Below, piece by piece: positions 17,322-28,867 of a DNA stretch of 64,000 nt. A program made the translations under genes and the position numbers. Within the stretch, counting starts at the first letter, position 1; the number at the start of each line of letters is the position of its first letter. Source of the DNA: an uncultured Gammaproteobacteria bacterium (GTDB lineage Bacteria > Pseudomonadota > Gammaproteobacteria > UBA6429 > Thiohalophilaceae); NCBI GenBank assembly GCA_913064945.1, contig CAJYAN010000016.1, positions 1 to 64,000 on the forward strand, read 5' to 3'. The notes below the pieces were generated by a model that made no database searches, was not told the DNA's origin, and saw nothing but the letters and a program-made list of their open reading frames with translations.

Positions 17322-17915
17322 TTAGAATGAGACTTTAGGGGCGGCCTGGATCTCTTGACTATCTTCAAATTCCAGCAGGCTGGCGTCAGGACCATGACCA
17401 AAGGTGGCCGCCAGCATCACCGGTGGAAAACTCTGTTTATAGGTGTTGTAGGCCATGACCTGATCATTGAAGGCCTGGCGGGCAAAACTGACCTTGTTTT
17501 CTGTCGAGGTCAGTTCCTCGCTAAGTTGCATCATGTTTTGATTTGCCTTCAGGTCTGGATAGGCCTCCATGACGACATTGAGTTTACCCAGCGCCCCGGA
17601 AAGCGCGCCCTCTGCACCGACCAGGGATTTCATGGCATCGGCATTGCCCGGATTGGCTGCCGCCGCTGCCAGCCCCTGCGCGGCAGTATTGCGCGCGGCA
17701 ATCACGGCCTCCAGTGTCTCGCGCTCATGCTTGAGGTAGCCCTTGGCCGTCTCAATAAGATTGGGAATCAGGTCATAGCGGCGCTTTAGCTGCACCTCGA
17801 TCTGGGCAAAGGCGTTTTTATAACGATTACGTAATGCTACCAGGCGATTGAATATCGCAACAATATAGAAAACAAGCGCAACAATAATGGCGATAAGTAT
17901 CAATGAAGTATTCAT
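17322..17915 (-). CDS. lemA: LemA family protein
   Basis: 197 residues. One N-terminal membrane helix (about 4-24) is followed by a helical bundle with the family signatures RNRYKNAFAQIEVQLKRRYD and FARQAFNDQVMAYNTYKQSF. LemA proteins are membrane-anchored helical proteins of unclear function that often accompany M48 or TPM-domain proteins, as here. AAGGA before the ATG serves as ribosome site. It is the first gene of the pair. Confidence 0.93.
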   Translation of the reverse strand: MNTSLILIAIIVALVFYIVAIFNRLVALRNRYKNAFAQIEVQLKRRYDLIPNLIETAKGYLKHERETLEAVIAARNTAAQGLAAAAANPGNADAMKSLVGAEGALSGALGKLNVVMEAYPDLKANQNMMQLSEELTSTENKVSFARQAFNDQVMAYNTYKQSFPPVMLAATFGHGPDASLLEFEDSQEIQAAPKVSF

Positions 17916-18099
17916 GGTGCTTCCTTTTTAGATGAGTAAACTCAATGATGTCCCTAAGCTCGTCTGCTTGTCAGTATACCCTGCTGTCTCTATATTAAAT
18001 ACGTGTTCTAAATACCTGCAATTTATAATACATAAAGTAAATTGAATCGGCCGGTGAGAGACCCACACGCGAAGTGGCTGAACTATCGTCATTTAGCGC

Positions 18100-18116
18100 G
18101 GCGCGGGCACCGCGCC
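18100..18116. repeat. GC-rich perfect hairpin after the DUF2797 gene
   Basis: GGCGCGG-GCA-CCGCGCC, a 7-bp perfect stem, lies 14 bases beyond the DUF2797 stop. On the minus strand it is not followed by a T-run, so it is a possible weak terminator or mRNA 3' stabiliser. Confidence 0.45.
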
Positions 18117-18129
18117 TGTCGAAAAAATG

Positions 18130-18963
18130 CTAAGCGGTAACCGTAACCCTGTAACCACCAAATTTACGGATATTGATAACGCCGTTATCGAAGATCAAAT
18201 ACTGGCCTTTTATGCCCATGAGTCTGCCTTCGACCAGGGGGGTTTTATCAAAATTGAACGAAGTCACCTTTGCTGGATATTCTGTTACCGGAAAACAGAT
18301 TTCGACCTGACTTTCTTTATCCAGATACGTCAACGCATCACCACCAAATTCCGTTTTGATTTGCTGGATTTCCTGCTGACACTCCGCCACCAGGGCATCA
18401 CGCCGCGCCACCAGGTCAATACCTTCCGCTTCACCCTTGAGCATACGTCGCCAATCGGTTTTATCGGCGACATGCTGCTTGATCGCGACCTCGAGCTTAC
18501 CTGAGATTAAACGGTTTTTGACTTTAAAGATCGGCAGCGCCTGAGTCGCACCCTGATCCATCCAGCGGGTCGGGATCTGCGAACCACGGGTGATGCCGAC
18601 CTTAATGCCGGAGGAATTCGCCAGGTAGACATAGTGATCCTGCATACAGTGTGTCTCGCCCCACTGCGGCTCCCGGCAGGTGCCTGCAAAATAGTGGCAG
18701 GTCTCGGGTTTGACAATGCACATGTCGCACTGCGCCAGTGAGCTGAAGCAGGGATAGCAATAGCCCTGACTAAAACTCTTTTTGGTCTTGCGGCCACAGG
18801 CAACGCAGTTGATCTCACCCTCATAAGTAAGCTGCAGGGGTTTACCGATAAGGTCATTCATCGGCACCCGCTCATCACCGACCGGGAGCAGGTAACGCAC
18901 CTCGCCATCTTCCAGCGAGGTCTGCATTTTGGCGATGTTACCGCTGACTTTCACCATGGTCAT
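18130..18963 (-). CDS. DUF2797 family zinc-ribbon-like protein
   Basis: 277 residues. The N-terminal third has a cysteine cluster, CVACGRKTKKS, CYPCF and CDMC, suggesting one or two zinc sites. It is followed by HYVYLANSSGIKVGITRGSQ, a segment that resembles the GIY-YIG fold, and a C-terminal beta-rich part. This fits DUF2797, whose function is unknown. The start codon ATG shares one base with the hemE stop, so the two are translationally coupled. An alternative start is Met3 at 18957. Confidence 0.85.
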   Translation of the reverse strand: MTMVKVSGNIAKMQTSLEDGEVRYLLPVGDERVPMNDLIGKPLQLTYEGEINCVACGRKTKKSFSQGYCYPCFSSLAQCDMCIVKPETCHYFAGTCREPQWGETHCMQDHYVYLANSSGIKVGITRGSQIPTRWMDQGATQALPIFKVKNRLISGKLEVAIKQHVADKTDWRRMLKGEAEGIDLVARRDALVAECQQEIQQIKTEFGGDALTYLDKESQVEICFPVTEYPAKVTSFNFDKTPLVEGRLMGIKGQYLIFDNGVINIRKFGGYRVTVTA

Positions 18964-20027
18964 TACAGATGATAGGGAATGCTAAGTTCATGCACTGCAT
19001 CGATAAAGGCCTTCGCATTGTCCGGGTCCACATACTGGTGAATGCCATGGCCCAGATTGAAGACGTGACCACTGCCCTTGCCATAGCTCTGCAGGATAAA
19101 GGCGACCTCTTCACGAATACGCTCAGGTGTCGCATATAAGACGGAAGGATCCATGTTGCCCTGCAACGCCACCTTGTCACCAATGCGGTGTCGAGCCATA
19201 CCGATATCAATTGTCCAGTCCAGGCCCAGGGCATCAACACCGGTCTCGGCCTGCGACTCCAGCCACTGACACCCACCCTTACTAAACATAATTACCGGGA
19301 TCTTCTGGCCATCCTGTTCACGCTTGAGGCCATCGATAATCTTCTGCATATAGTTAAGTGAAAAGTTTTTGTAGTCGCGTGTGGTCAGTACACCACCCCA
19401 GGTATCAAAAATCATCACGGCCTGGGCACCGGCCTCGATCTGCGCGTTCAGATACTGGATGACGGTATCGGCAACCACATCGAGCAGCTTATGCATCAAG
19501 TCCGGACGGTCGTATAGCATACCTTTGACCTTGGCGAATTCCTTGGTACTGCTACCCTCGACCATGTAGGTCGCCAGTGTCCACGGGCTGCCGGAGAATC
19601 CAATCAGGGGTACACGGCCATCCAGTGTCTTACGGATCATGCTGACAGCATCGGTGACATAACCAAGCTCTTGCTCGATATCCGGCACGGCCAGTTTGTT
19701 GACATCCGCAGCGGTAAGCACGGGATTTTTAAACTTGGGGCCCTCGCCTTCGGCAAAGTACAGGCCCAGGCCCATGGCATCGGGGATGGTCAGGATATCG
19801 GAAAATAAAATGGCCGCGTCCAGCTCAAAACGATCCAACGGCTGCATCGTGACCTCGGTGGCCAGCTCAGGTGTCTTGCAGAGGGTCAGAAAATCGCCAG
19901 CCTTTTTGCGGGTCTCACGATACTCGGGCAGGTAACGACCCGCCTGGCGCATCATCCATACCGGCGTTTTATCGACGGGTTGTTTTAACAGGGCACGTAA
20001 AAAGCGATCATTTTTTAATGTTGTCAT
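18963..20027 (-). CDS. hemE: Uroporphyrinogen decarboxylase
   Basis: 354 residues, the same length as E. coli HemE. It converts uroporphyrinogen III to coproporphyrinogen III in haem synthesis. Signature motifs are [17 protein letters not shown] near the N-terminus, [16 protein letters not shown], the catalytic Asp in [14 protein letters not shown] and the C-terminal LGHGI. The frame stays open to 20060, but the ATG at 20027 gives the family start [13 protein letters not shown], and upstream lies a repeat element. No strong ribosome site is seen. Confidence 0.96.
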   Translation of the reverse strand: MTTLKNDRFLRALLKQPVDKTPVWMMRQAGRYLPEYRETRKKAGDFLTLCKTPELATEVTMQPLDRFELDAAILFSDILTIPDAMGLGLYFAEGEGPKFKNPVLTAADVNKLAVPDIEQELGYVTDAVSMIRKTLDGRVPLIGFSGSPWTLATYMVEGSSTKEFAKVKGMLYDRPDLMHKLLDVVADTVIQYLNAQIEAGAQAVMIFDTWGGVLTTRDYKNFSLNYMQKIIDGLKREQDGQKIPVIMFSKGGCQWLESQAETGVDALGLDWTIDIGMARHRIGDKVALQGNMDPSVLYATPERIREEVAFILQSYGKGSGHVFNLGHGIHQYVDPDNAKAFIDAVHELSIPYHL

Positions 20028-20035
20028 TTTATTTT

Positions 20036-20160
20036 TTAACGCAATGACGCTAAGCCGCAAAGGAAATTAAACAATATGTTTTCTTTAAAAGAATTTAATA
20101 AAATGTTTAAAAGAAAATAATTCCTTTACCAACTCAGCGTCTCTGCGACTTTGCGTTGAA
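20036..20160. repeat. Second inverted-repeat-bounded element, between gltD and hemE
   Basis: The left arm AACGCAATGACGCTAAGCCG (20039-20058) and the right arm AGCGTCTCTGCGACTTTGCG (20136-20155) are inverted relatives of the arms at 5089-5231. They flank an A/T-rich 75-base core. The element fills nearly the whole gltD-hemE gap and reaches to within about 10 bases of the hemE ATG, so it must contain or replace the hemE leader. Confidence 0.6.
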
Positions 20161-20164
20161 TAAA

Positions 20165-21690
<1,526 letters not shown>

Positions 21691-21692
21691 TT

Positions 21693-24600
21693 TTATGCTG
21701 CTCTGCGTTGTAGATCTTCCAGCAAGGAGGCCAGTTCCGCCGCCTTGGGTTTGACCAGCCAGAACTTGCCAATGCAATCGGCAAAGTTGTCCAGGATATA
21801 CTGGCCACGTTCGCTACCGGTCTCTTTGACAAACTCGGCGATGACTTCACGCAGGTGGTGGCGATGCGCCTCCATGTTTTCCGGCATGATACGCTGAATA
21901 TCGACATCCTGATTGATGCGGTCGGAGAAATGATTCTCTGCATCATAGACGTAAGCAAAACCACCGGTCATGGCGGCACCAAAGTTAATGCCGGTATTAC
22001 CCAGCACGGTCACTAGTCCGCCGGTCATGTATTCACAACCATGGTCACCGATACCTTCGACGACCGTATGACAGCCTGAGTTTCTTACCGCAAAACGTTC
22101 ACCGGCCAGACCCGCCGCAAACATCTTGCCACCGGTCGCCCCATAGAGGCAGGTGTTGCCAATAATGGTTGTCTCGTAGGACTTAAAGGTGCTTGCCTTG
22201 TGCGGATAGATTACCAGCTTACCACCGGCCATACCCTTACCGACATAGTCATTGGCATCACCTTCAAGATACATGTGCAGGCCACCGGCGTTCCAGACAC
22301 CAAAGCTCTGTCCTGCCGTACCGGTCAATCGTAAGGTAATAGGATTCGCTTCCATACCGAGATTACCGTGGCGGACGGCAATTTCACCACTCAGACGTGC
22401 CCCAATGGAGCGATGCGTATTACGTACGTCGTAATGGAATTCAGCACCACACTGTTGCTCTATCGCACTCAGGGCGTCACCGACCATTTGTTCGGCCAGC
22501 TCTCCCTTATCAAAGGGTTCATTAAACGGCGATATACAGAATTGTGGTTTGTCTTTGGCGACGCCCGCATCGGATAACAGCGCCGACAAGTCGAGCGACT
22601 GTTGCTTGTCTGTGCTGCCGTCGAGTTCCTGTAACAGGTCAGTGCGACCAATAATATCCGTCAGCTTACGCATACCCAGACTGGCCAGTAAACGGCGGGC
22701 TTCTTCAGCCACGAACCTGAAATAGTTCATGACCCACTGGACTTCACCTTTATAGAAGTCAGCACGTAATACATTGTCCTGGGTCGCAACACCGGTGGCA
22801 CAATTGTTAAGATGACAAATACGCAGGTACTTACACCCCATGGCGATCATCGGGCCGGTACCAAACCCAAAACTCTCCGCGCCCAGGATGGCCGCCTTAA
22901 TCACATCCAGCCCGGTCTTCAGACCACCATCGGTTTGCAGACGGACCTTGCCACGTAAATTGTTGGCGCGCAGGATCTGATGCGTCTCGGTCAGGCCAAG
23001 CTCCCACGGCGAACCGGCATATTTTACAGACGTCAGCGGTGAGGCACCGGTACCACCGTCATAGCCGGAGACGGTAATCAAATCCGCATAGGCCTTGGCG
23101 ACACCTGCCGCAATCGTACCGACCCCGGCTTCTGCCACCAGCTTCACTGAGACCAGGCCATCGGGGTTGACCTGCTTGAGGTCAAAAATAAGTTGTGCCA
23201 GGTCTTCGATAGAATAAATATCGTGGTGTGGTGGCGGCGAGATCAACGACACGCCGGGTTTACAGAAACGCAACTCGGCAATCAGGCCATTGACCTTGTG
23301 GCCGGGCAATTGGCCGCCTTCTCCGGGCTTGGCACCCTGCGCGATTTTGATCTGCATCACCTCTGCCGAGCGCAGGTAGGCCGGCGTCACACCAAAGCGC
23401 CCGGAGGCCACCTGCTTGATCTTGGAACGACGCACCGTGCCATAGCGCTCAGGGTCTTCGCCACCTTCGCCGGAATTAGAGCGAGCCCCAAGGGTATTCA
23501 TGGCCTCGGCCAGGGTTTGGTGGGCCTCGGGTGACAGGGCACCCAGTGACATGGCGGCTGAATCAAAGCGCTTGACGATCTCCTCGAAGGGCTCGACCTC
23601 TTCCAGTGGAATGGGGGTACTGCCTTCCCGTAAAACTAATAAGTCTCGCAAGTTAAGCGGTTCACGCTTATTGACGAGGTCGGCATAGACCTGCCACTTG
23701 CTATAGTCACCGGACTTGACGGCCTCTTGCATGCTGCGTACCACATCCGGGTTATAGGCATGGTCTTCACCACCGTGGATGTACTTGAGCAGACCACCCT
23801 GATGGATGGGTTTGCGTGGATTCCACGCCAGTTTGCACAGCAGTTTTTGATCTGTCTGCAGGTCTTCAAAGCGCATACCGGAGACACGATTGGTGGTGCC
23901 GGTAAAACACAGGTCGACAACGTCCTGGTGCAGGCCCACCGACTCAAACAATTGTGCACCACGGTATGAGGCGATAGTGGAGATCCCCATTTTCGAGGTG
24001 ACTTTATACAGGCCCTTGTTAATACCTTTACGATAGTTGGCCTCCAGCTTGCTCACGTCGCCATTTTTGATCTCGCCACTGTTGACCAGGTCATTCAGGC
24101 ACTCATAGGCAAGATAAGGATAGATACAGGTCGCGCCATAACCGATTAACACGGCAAAGTGATGCGGGTCACGTGCCGTCGCCGTCTCAACCACCAGGTT
24201 GGCATCACAACGCAGACCTTCACGCACCAGGCGGTGATGTACGGCACCCGTGGCCAGCAGTGCATGTACCGGGTAGGTGTCATCGCTAATGTCACGGTCA
24301 GAGAGTACTAACAGCACTTTGCCCGCCTTGATGGCCGCGGCGGCTTTATTAGCAATGTCCTGAATGGCGGTCCTGAGATCAACATCCTGTGCATAGTTCA
24401 GCGGGATGATCTCCGCCGCGTAGTCGGCCTCCGCTTGCGACATGTCCATTAGCTGTTTGAACTTGCCATGCGACAGGACCGGCGAGTCAATGAGCAAACG
24501 GTCAGCATTTTCCGGTGCCTCGACAAACATGTTGCGTTCACGCCCCAGGCAGGTCTCCAACGACATGACGATTTGTTCGCGGATCGGATCAATCGGTGGA

Positions 24601-26180
24601 TTGGTGACCTGTGCGAACTGCTGCCGAAAACTATCGAAGGGCGAGCGCACATGACGTGACAGTACCGGGAACGGCGTGTCATCCCCCATCGAGCCAATAG
24701 CCTCCTGACCGTCTTCACCTAGAATACGAAGAATTTCATCACGCTCTTCGAAGGTCACCTGAAACATTTTCTGATAGATATCTAGGCGGTCCGCATCCAT
24801 AAACCCGGTGGAGGCATCTTCTTCCAGTCGGGATTGCAGGCGTCGCGCACGCTCGGCCATCCACTTTTTATACGGGTGTGCCGACTTGAGCAGGTTGTCG
24901 ACGTCTTCCGGCATGAGCAACTCGCCGGTTTCAGTATCGGCGGCCATCATCTGGCCGGGCTTCAGGCGTCCCTTCATCACCACCTCTTCGGGCTGGTATT
25001 CATAGACACCGATTTCGGAGGCCAGGGTAATGTGACGGTCTTTGGTAATGACAAAGCGTGCCGGCCGCAGGCCATTGCGGTCCAGCGAACAGGCCGCATA
25101 GCGACCATCGGTCAGTACGATCCCGGCCGGGCCATCCCAGGGCTCCATGTGCATGGAATTACACTCATAAAAGGCACGCAGGTCGGCATCCATGCTCTCG
25201 ACATTCTGCCAGGCCGGTGGAATCAACAGGCGCATGGCGCGGAAAATACTCATACCGCCGGCGAGCAGGGCCTCCAGCATATTGTCCAGGCTGTTGGAGT
25301 CGGAGCCCGTCATGGAGACCAGCGGCCGTACATCGGCCATGGGGATCTTCGATGATTCAAACTTATGGCCACGGGCAACAGACCAGTTGCGGTTGCCCTG
25401 CACGGTATTAATTTCACCGTTATGCGCCAGATAGCGAAACGGTTGGGCCAGACGCCACTGCGGCCAGGTATTGGTGGAAAAACGCTGATGAAAGACGGCC
25501 AGGGCGGAGGCCATGTTTTTGTTACCCAGGTCCTGATAAAACACCGGCAGGTATTCCGGCATCACCAGCCCTTTATAGGAAATCACCCTGGATGACAGCG
25601 AGGGGATGTAGAACATCGCATCCTCTGGCTCGATCAACTTTTCGGTGCGACGACGTGCAATATATAAATGGCGTTCAAAATCCGTGCTGTCCATGCCAGC
25701 GGGGGCATTAATAAAGATCTGCTCGATTTGCGGGACCGTTTTAAGCGCCTCTTCACCACAGGCCTCGGGATTGACAGGCACCGTACGCCAGCCCGCAACC
25801 GCCAGGCCTTCTTTGCTGATCTCGCTCTCTAGCTGCTGGCGGGCGGTGGCGGCCAGGGTATTATCGGTATTCAGAAACACCATGCCAACGGCATACAGCT
25901 CGGTCAGTGTAAAACCAAGCTCGGCGGCAGCGGCCTTAAAAAAACTATCCGGTTTTTTCAGTAACAGACCACAGCCATCCCCTGTCTTGCCGTCAGCCGC
26001 AATGGCCCCACGATGGGTCATACGGCCCAGGGCCTTGATGGCCGTATCCAGGAGCCAATGGCTCGGCTTGCCGTCCATATGGGCAATCAAACCAAAACCG
26101 CAATTGTCCCGCTCGAAGGAAGGACGATATAAACCTTGTTTTTCAATCACTTGTCTTATCACGCCTGCGTTCTTTTGCAT
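21693..26180 (-). CDS. gltB: Glutamate synthase large subunit
   Basis: 1495 residues, full length. The glutaminase domain has its nucleophile Cys27 in [12 protein letters not shown], implying removal of a 26-residue propeptide. The central and FMN-binding synthase domains include [19 protein letters not shown]-like [12 protein letters not shown] and [12 protein letters not shown]. The 3Fe-4S site is [12 protein letters not shown], and the C-terminal beta-helix domain contains [13 protein letters not shown]. It makes glutamate from 2-oxoglutarate and glutamine. It is followed by gltD and preceded by the SPOR protein gene, the gene order I recall from Pseudomonas. Confidence 0.97.
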   Translation of the reverse strand: MQKNAGVIRQVIEKQGLYRPSFERDNCGFGLIAHMDGKPSHWLLDTAIKALGRMTHRGAIAADGKTGDGCGLLLKKPDSFFKAAAAELGFTLTELYAVGMVFLNTDNTLAATARQQLESEISKEGLAVAGWRTVPVNPEACGEEALKTVPQIEQIFINAPAGMDSTDFERHLYIARRRTEKLIEPEDAMFYIPSLSSRVISYKGLVMPEYLPVFYQDLGNKNMASALAVFHQRFSTNTWPQWRLAQPFRYLAHNGEINTVQGNRNWSVARGHKFESSKIPMADVRPLVSMTGSDSNSLDNMLEALLAGGMSIFRAMRLLIPPAWQNVESMDADLRAFYECNSMHMEPWDGPAGIVLTDGRYAACSLDRNGLRPARFVITKDRHITLASEIGVYEYQPEEVVMKGRLKPGQMMAADTETGELLMPEDVDNLLKSAHPYKKWMAERARRLQSRLEEDASTGFMDADRLDIYQKMFQVTFEERDEILRILGEDGQEAIGSMGDDTPFPVLSRHVRSPFDSFRQQFAQVTNPPIDPIREQIVMSLETCLGRERNMFVEAPENADRLLIDSPVLSHGKFKQLMDMSQAEADYAAEIIPLNYAQDVDLRTAIQDIANKAAAAIKAGKVLLVLSDRDISDDTYPVHALLATGAVHHRLVREGLRCDANLVVETATARDPHHFAVLIGYGATCIYPYLAYECLNDLVNSGEIKNGDVSKLEANYRKGINKGLYKVTSKMGISTIASYRGAQLFESVGLHQDVVDLCFTGTTNRVSGMRFEDLQTDQKLLCKLAWNPRKPIHQGGLLKYIHGGEDHAYNPDVVRSMQEAVKSGDYSKWQVYADLVNKREPLNLRDLLVLREGSTPIPLEEVEPFEEIVKRFDSAAMSLGALSPEAHQTLAEAMNTLGARSNSGEGGEDPERYGTVRRSKIKQVASGRFGVTPAYLRSAEVMQIKIAQGAKPGEGGQLPGHKVNGLIAELRFCKPGVSLISPPPHHDIYSIEDLAQLIFDLKQVNPDGLVSVKLVAEAGVGTIAAGVAKAYADLITVSGYDGGTGASPLTSVKYAGSPWELGLTETHQILRANNLRGKVRLQTDGGLKTGLDVIKAAILGAESFGFGTGPMIAMGCKYLRICHLNNCATGVATQDNVLRADFYKGEVQWVMNYFRFVAEEARRLLASLGMRKLTDIIGRTDLLQELDGSTDKQQSLDLSALLSDAGVAKDKPQFCISPFNEPFDKGELAEQMVGDALSAIEQQCGAEFHYDVRNTHRSIGARLSGEIAVRHGNLGMEANPITLRLTGTAGQSFGVWNAGGLHMYLEGDANDYVGKGMAGGKLVIYPHKASTFKSYETTIIGNTCLYGATGGKMFAAGLAGERFAVRNSGCHTVVEGIGDHGCEYMTGGLVTVLGNTGINFGAAMTGGFAYVYDAENHFSDRINQDVDIQRIMPENMEAHRHHLREVIAEFVKETGSERGQYILDNFADCIGKFWLVKPKAAELASLLEDLQRRAA

Positions 26181-26314
26181 TGGTCAACAACTTTGCCGCG
26201 CTATAAATAGCAGGGCAAAATGGCCCAGAAGTATACAGTGCAGCAGGGGGCGCTTCAATCTCGAAAGGTGGGTATAGCCGCTAAAGCCGGTAGGGAATGA
26301 AAGGCTTAGCGCCT

Positions 26315-28600
26315 TTATCGCGCGGCATCCTGCAGGGACTCATGAATACTGGCGAAGCTACGTACCCAGGGCACCGCACGACTCAATGAAGTGGGCAGCC
26401 GGTTAATCGCCTGCTTGGCCCTGACACGATCCGGATAGCTGCCATAGACCAGTACATACCAGTCACGTCCATTACGACGGCTTTTGAATGCCGCCACCTT
26501 ACCCGCCAGACGGTGCTGCTGAATAAATTGCTTGATGCTGTCGCGCTGATAGGTACCAAACAGTTGCAGCGTAAAATTGCTAGGGTCCTGACTCCACAGC
26601 CAGGCCGTTTGTTCAGCCAGACCCGCGGGGATCGTGTCGTTCTTTAGCAGACTTATGGCCGAACGCGGTGCGACGGGACGACTACTGGCCTGACGGACAA
26701 CCGCCCTGGTTGATTTTAGCTGTTGTTGTAAATCTTTAAAGACCCGTATCCAGGGCCGAGACTTTTGCACTGCCGCTGGCAGTCGCCTGGTCGCCGCCTG
26801 CGCCGCCTCACGACTGGCGTACTCACCCTTGATCAGGACATAATGCCGTTGGCCTTTGACGAGGGTTTTGATAATCGCGATATCATTACCGTCCAGGTGA
26901 TTTTTCTTAATATAGCGCTCAACCGCACCCAGTTGAGATACGCTCAACAGCTGCAGAGTAAAGTGAGCTGCTGGACGCTGGTTAATCCATTTTTGGCCGT
27001 CGGCGACGGAGTGCGTATCACGTGGTGGTGTCAGGACACTAAAGGTATAACTGTTCGATACCTGTTTGCCATTGACCACATTGACCTTCCAGTCGTCCGC
27101 CTCGGTGCCCGTGGTAATCACTATATTCAACCTTTCCGGGCTTTCGAAAATCACCTGTGCATTACTCAATAACTTATTACGGCGACCCCATTGTAGCCGC
27201 ACCCTGGTGTCCTTGTTAAAGCCACTACCTAGAATCGAGACCGTCTGACGTTGATGGCTGCCAATAATCGGTTGTGGCAGAATACCTTGAATCTCTAATT
27301 TCTCTGCTGGCGTCGCGGAGGCGGCCATAAGATCCGCAGCTTCCGCAGTGACGGCCACGGTCTTTGTCGTGTTAGTCGCACTTGATTGCGGTGCGGTCTC
27401 TGGCGTCTCTTGCTTAGTGCTGACGGCATAACTCGCCGGATCCTTCTGTACGGCAGGCGCGGCCTGCTTATCCATTGAATCCAGCGCCATCGTGTCGGGT
27501 TGCAGTGCAATAATCTTTTCTTTCACCGAAGTTACAGGCGGTGCGGCGATATCAGGCGCGGGGGTTTTCGCCATGCGATTATCGACAGAGCTGGTGGTGG
27601 ACTGTTTATTGGGGTTAGGTAAGTTCGCCTCCAGGATTTGCTGGTCGACCTTACCGGCAAAGACTCGATTGATGTCTTTCTGATAGAACAGCACCAGGCC
27701 GATAATAATAATCGCCGCACTCCCCAGCACGATTCGCAGCGGTGTTAAATATTTTGTCACCGGGGCATTTCGCACTTCTGCCTCAAACACCACATCATCG
27801 GTCTCCGCCACAGCAACATCTCCTTTCTCCAGCAATTCATGGGCAAGCATATTAATTTTGCCTGGCTGGCCCTGCGAACCCTTGTAAATTTTTTTGACCA
27901 TTTTCGGTGTAAAAGGACTGGTGCCGTCAAAACCACTCACGGCAAGCCGATGTTTAATATACTCGGCCGTTTCTTCCTCACTGAGACCCGGCATTTCCAT
28001 GTGATGCGTAATACGATCACGCAGTGCTGAAATGGAGGGCGCATCGAGCATGGTTTCGATTTGCGGCTCACAAAACAGAATCACTCGTACCAGTTTGCCT
28101 CCCGCCGTCTCCACATCGGCCAGTTGAAAGACCATTTCCAGGGCATCCTGGGATAACTCATGTGCGTCATCGATAACAAGCAAGGGTATCCTGTCTCGTT
28201 CATGTAGACCGGCGAGACGCTGGTAAAGCTGTTCCTGGAGCTCGGCCGATGTCTGCGGCAGGTTTTCCACGGTAAAACCACGGCCAATCTGAAACAGAAG
28301 CTGTTCGGCATCCATCATGGTGTTGGCGGGGATCTGGCAGACCTGCCATTGTTCACTCAAATTCTGCAACAAACGCTGCATCAGCGCCGTCTTGCCGCTG
28401 CCACGCTCCCCGGTCACCATCAATAACAGGTCACTGTACTGAACCATGTGCTGCAGAATATTCAATCGCTGGGCGCGTTCGGGTTCGAGAAAGAAAAATC
28501 GGTCGTCGTGCGCGTCAGCAAATGGTGCCTCGCGCAGGCCAAAGCTGGCCAGATAGGATGGCGTTAGTCGATCCAGCGAATGTTGGTCATAGCCACTCAA
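26315..28600 (-). CDS. AAA+ ATPase, membrane helix, IPT/TIG-like and two SPOR domains (DamX-like)
   Basis: 761 residues from a TTG start that overlaps the WGR gene stop by 4 bases; the next Met is at residue 51. An ExeA/DamX-type AAA domain spans about 20-270 (Walker A GERGSGKTAL, Walker B LLVIDDAHELS). A membrane helix is at about 288-306, followed by a low-complexity linker. An Ig-like IPT/TIG segment (about 455-545) shows VSILGSGFNKDTRVRLQWG and WKVNVVNGKQVS. Two tandem SPOR repeats follow (HFTLQLLSVSQ.., NFTLQLFGTYQ..). SPOR domains bind denuded septal glycan, so a division-site role is likely. It occupies the damX position next to aroB. The IPT insertion and the SPOR pair are unusual. 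Confidence 0.85.
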   Translation of the reverse strand: MSGYDQHSLDRLTPSYLASFGLREAPFADAHDDRFFFLEPERAQRLNILQHMVQYSDLLLMVTGERGSGKTALMQRLLQNLSEQWQVCQIPANTMMDAEQLLFQIGRGFTVENLPQTSAELQEQLYQRLAGLHERDRIPLLVIDDAHELSQDALEMVFQLADVETAGGKLVRVILFCEPQIETMLDAPSISALRDRITHHMEMPGLSEEETAEYIKHRLAVSGFDGTSPFTPKMVKKIYKGSQGQPGKINMLAHELLEKGDVAVAETDDVVFEAEVRNAPVTKYLTPLRIVLGSAAIIIIGLVLFYQKDINRVFAGKVDQQILEANLPNPNKQSTTSSVDNRMAKTPAPDIAAPPVTSVKEKIIALQPDTMALDSMDKQAAPAVQKDPASYAVSTKQETPETAPQSSATNTTKTVAVTAEAADLMAASATPAEKLEIQGILPQPIIGSHQRQTVSILGSGFNKDTRVRLQWGRRNKLLSNAQVIFESPERLNIVITTGTEADDWKVNVVNGKQVSNSYTFSVLTPPRDTHSVADGQKWINQRPAAHFTLQLLSVSQLGAVERYIKKNHLDGNDIAIIKTLVKGQRHYVLIKGEYASREAAQAATRRLPAAVQKSRPWIRVFKDLQQQLKSTRAVVRQASSRPVAPRSAISLLKNDTIPAGLAEQTAWLWSQDPSNFTLQLFGTYQRDSIKQFIQQHRLAGKVAAFKSRRNGRDWYVLVYGSYPDRVRAKQAINRLPTSLSRAVPWVRSFASIHESLQDAAR

Positions 28601-28851
28601 GTTTCGCTTCCCTCTCCACGCATGAACATGACTCGATAACCGCGATTGACCTGTGCATCACGTATCATGAGCATAGCACGTTCTGCTTCCTCCCGGCTCT
28701 CATAGTGATTACGCTTTACCCGTCCGGCGGCACCCTGACTGCCCCACTCGCGAATCACCGACCATCCCGCGAGCAGGTCTTCCTGTAAATGCAGTTGGTA
28801 AAAGCGCGGCGGCTTATCGTCCATTATCGGTGTTTGCATATAAATACGCAT
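28597..28851 (-). CDS. Small WGR-domain protein
   Basis: 84 residues consisting almost only of a WGR domain: YQLHLQEDLLAGWSVIREWG, then GRVKRNHYESREEAERAM. WGR modules bind nucleic acid ends in PARPs and are also found in MolR-like proteins. Stand-alone copies have no known function. It sits between the dGTPase-like gene (16 bases upstream) and the SPOR protein (4-base overlap), so it is probably expressed with both. Confidence 0.82.
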   Translation of the reverse strand: MRIYMQTPIMDDKPPRFYQLHLQEDLLAGWSVIREWGSQGAAGRVKRNHYESREEAERAMLMIRDAQVNRGYRVMFMRGEGSET

Positions 28852-28867
28852 CTCAACGACACATCCA

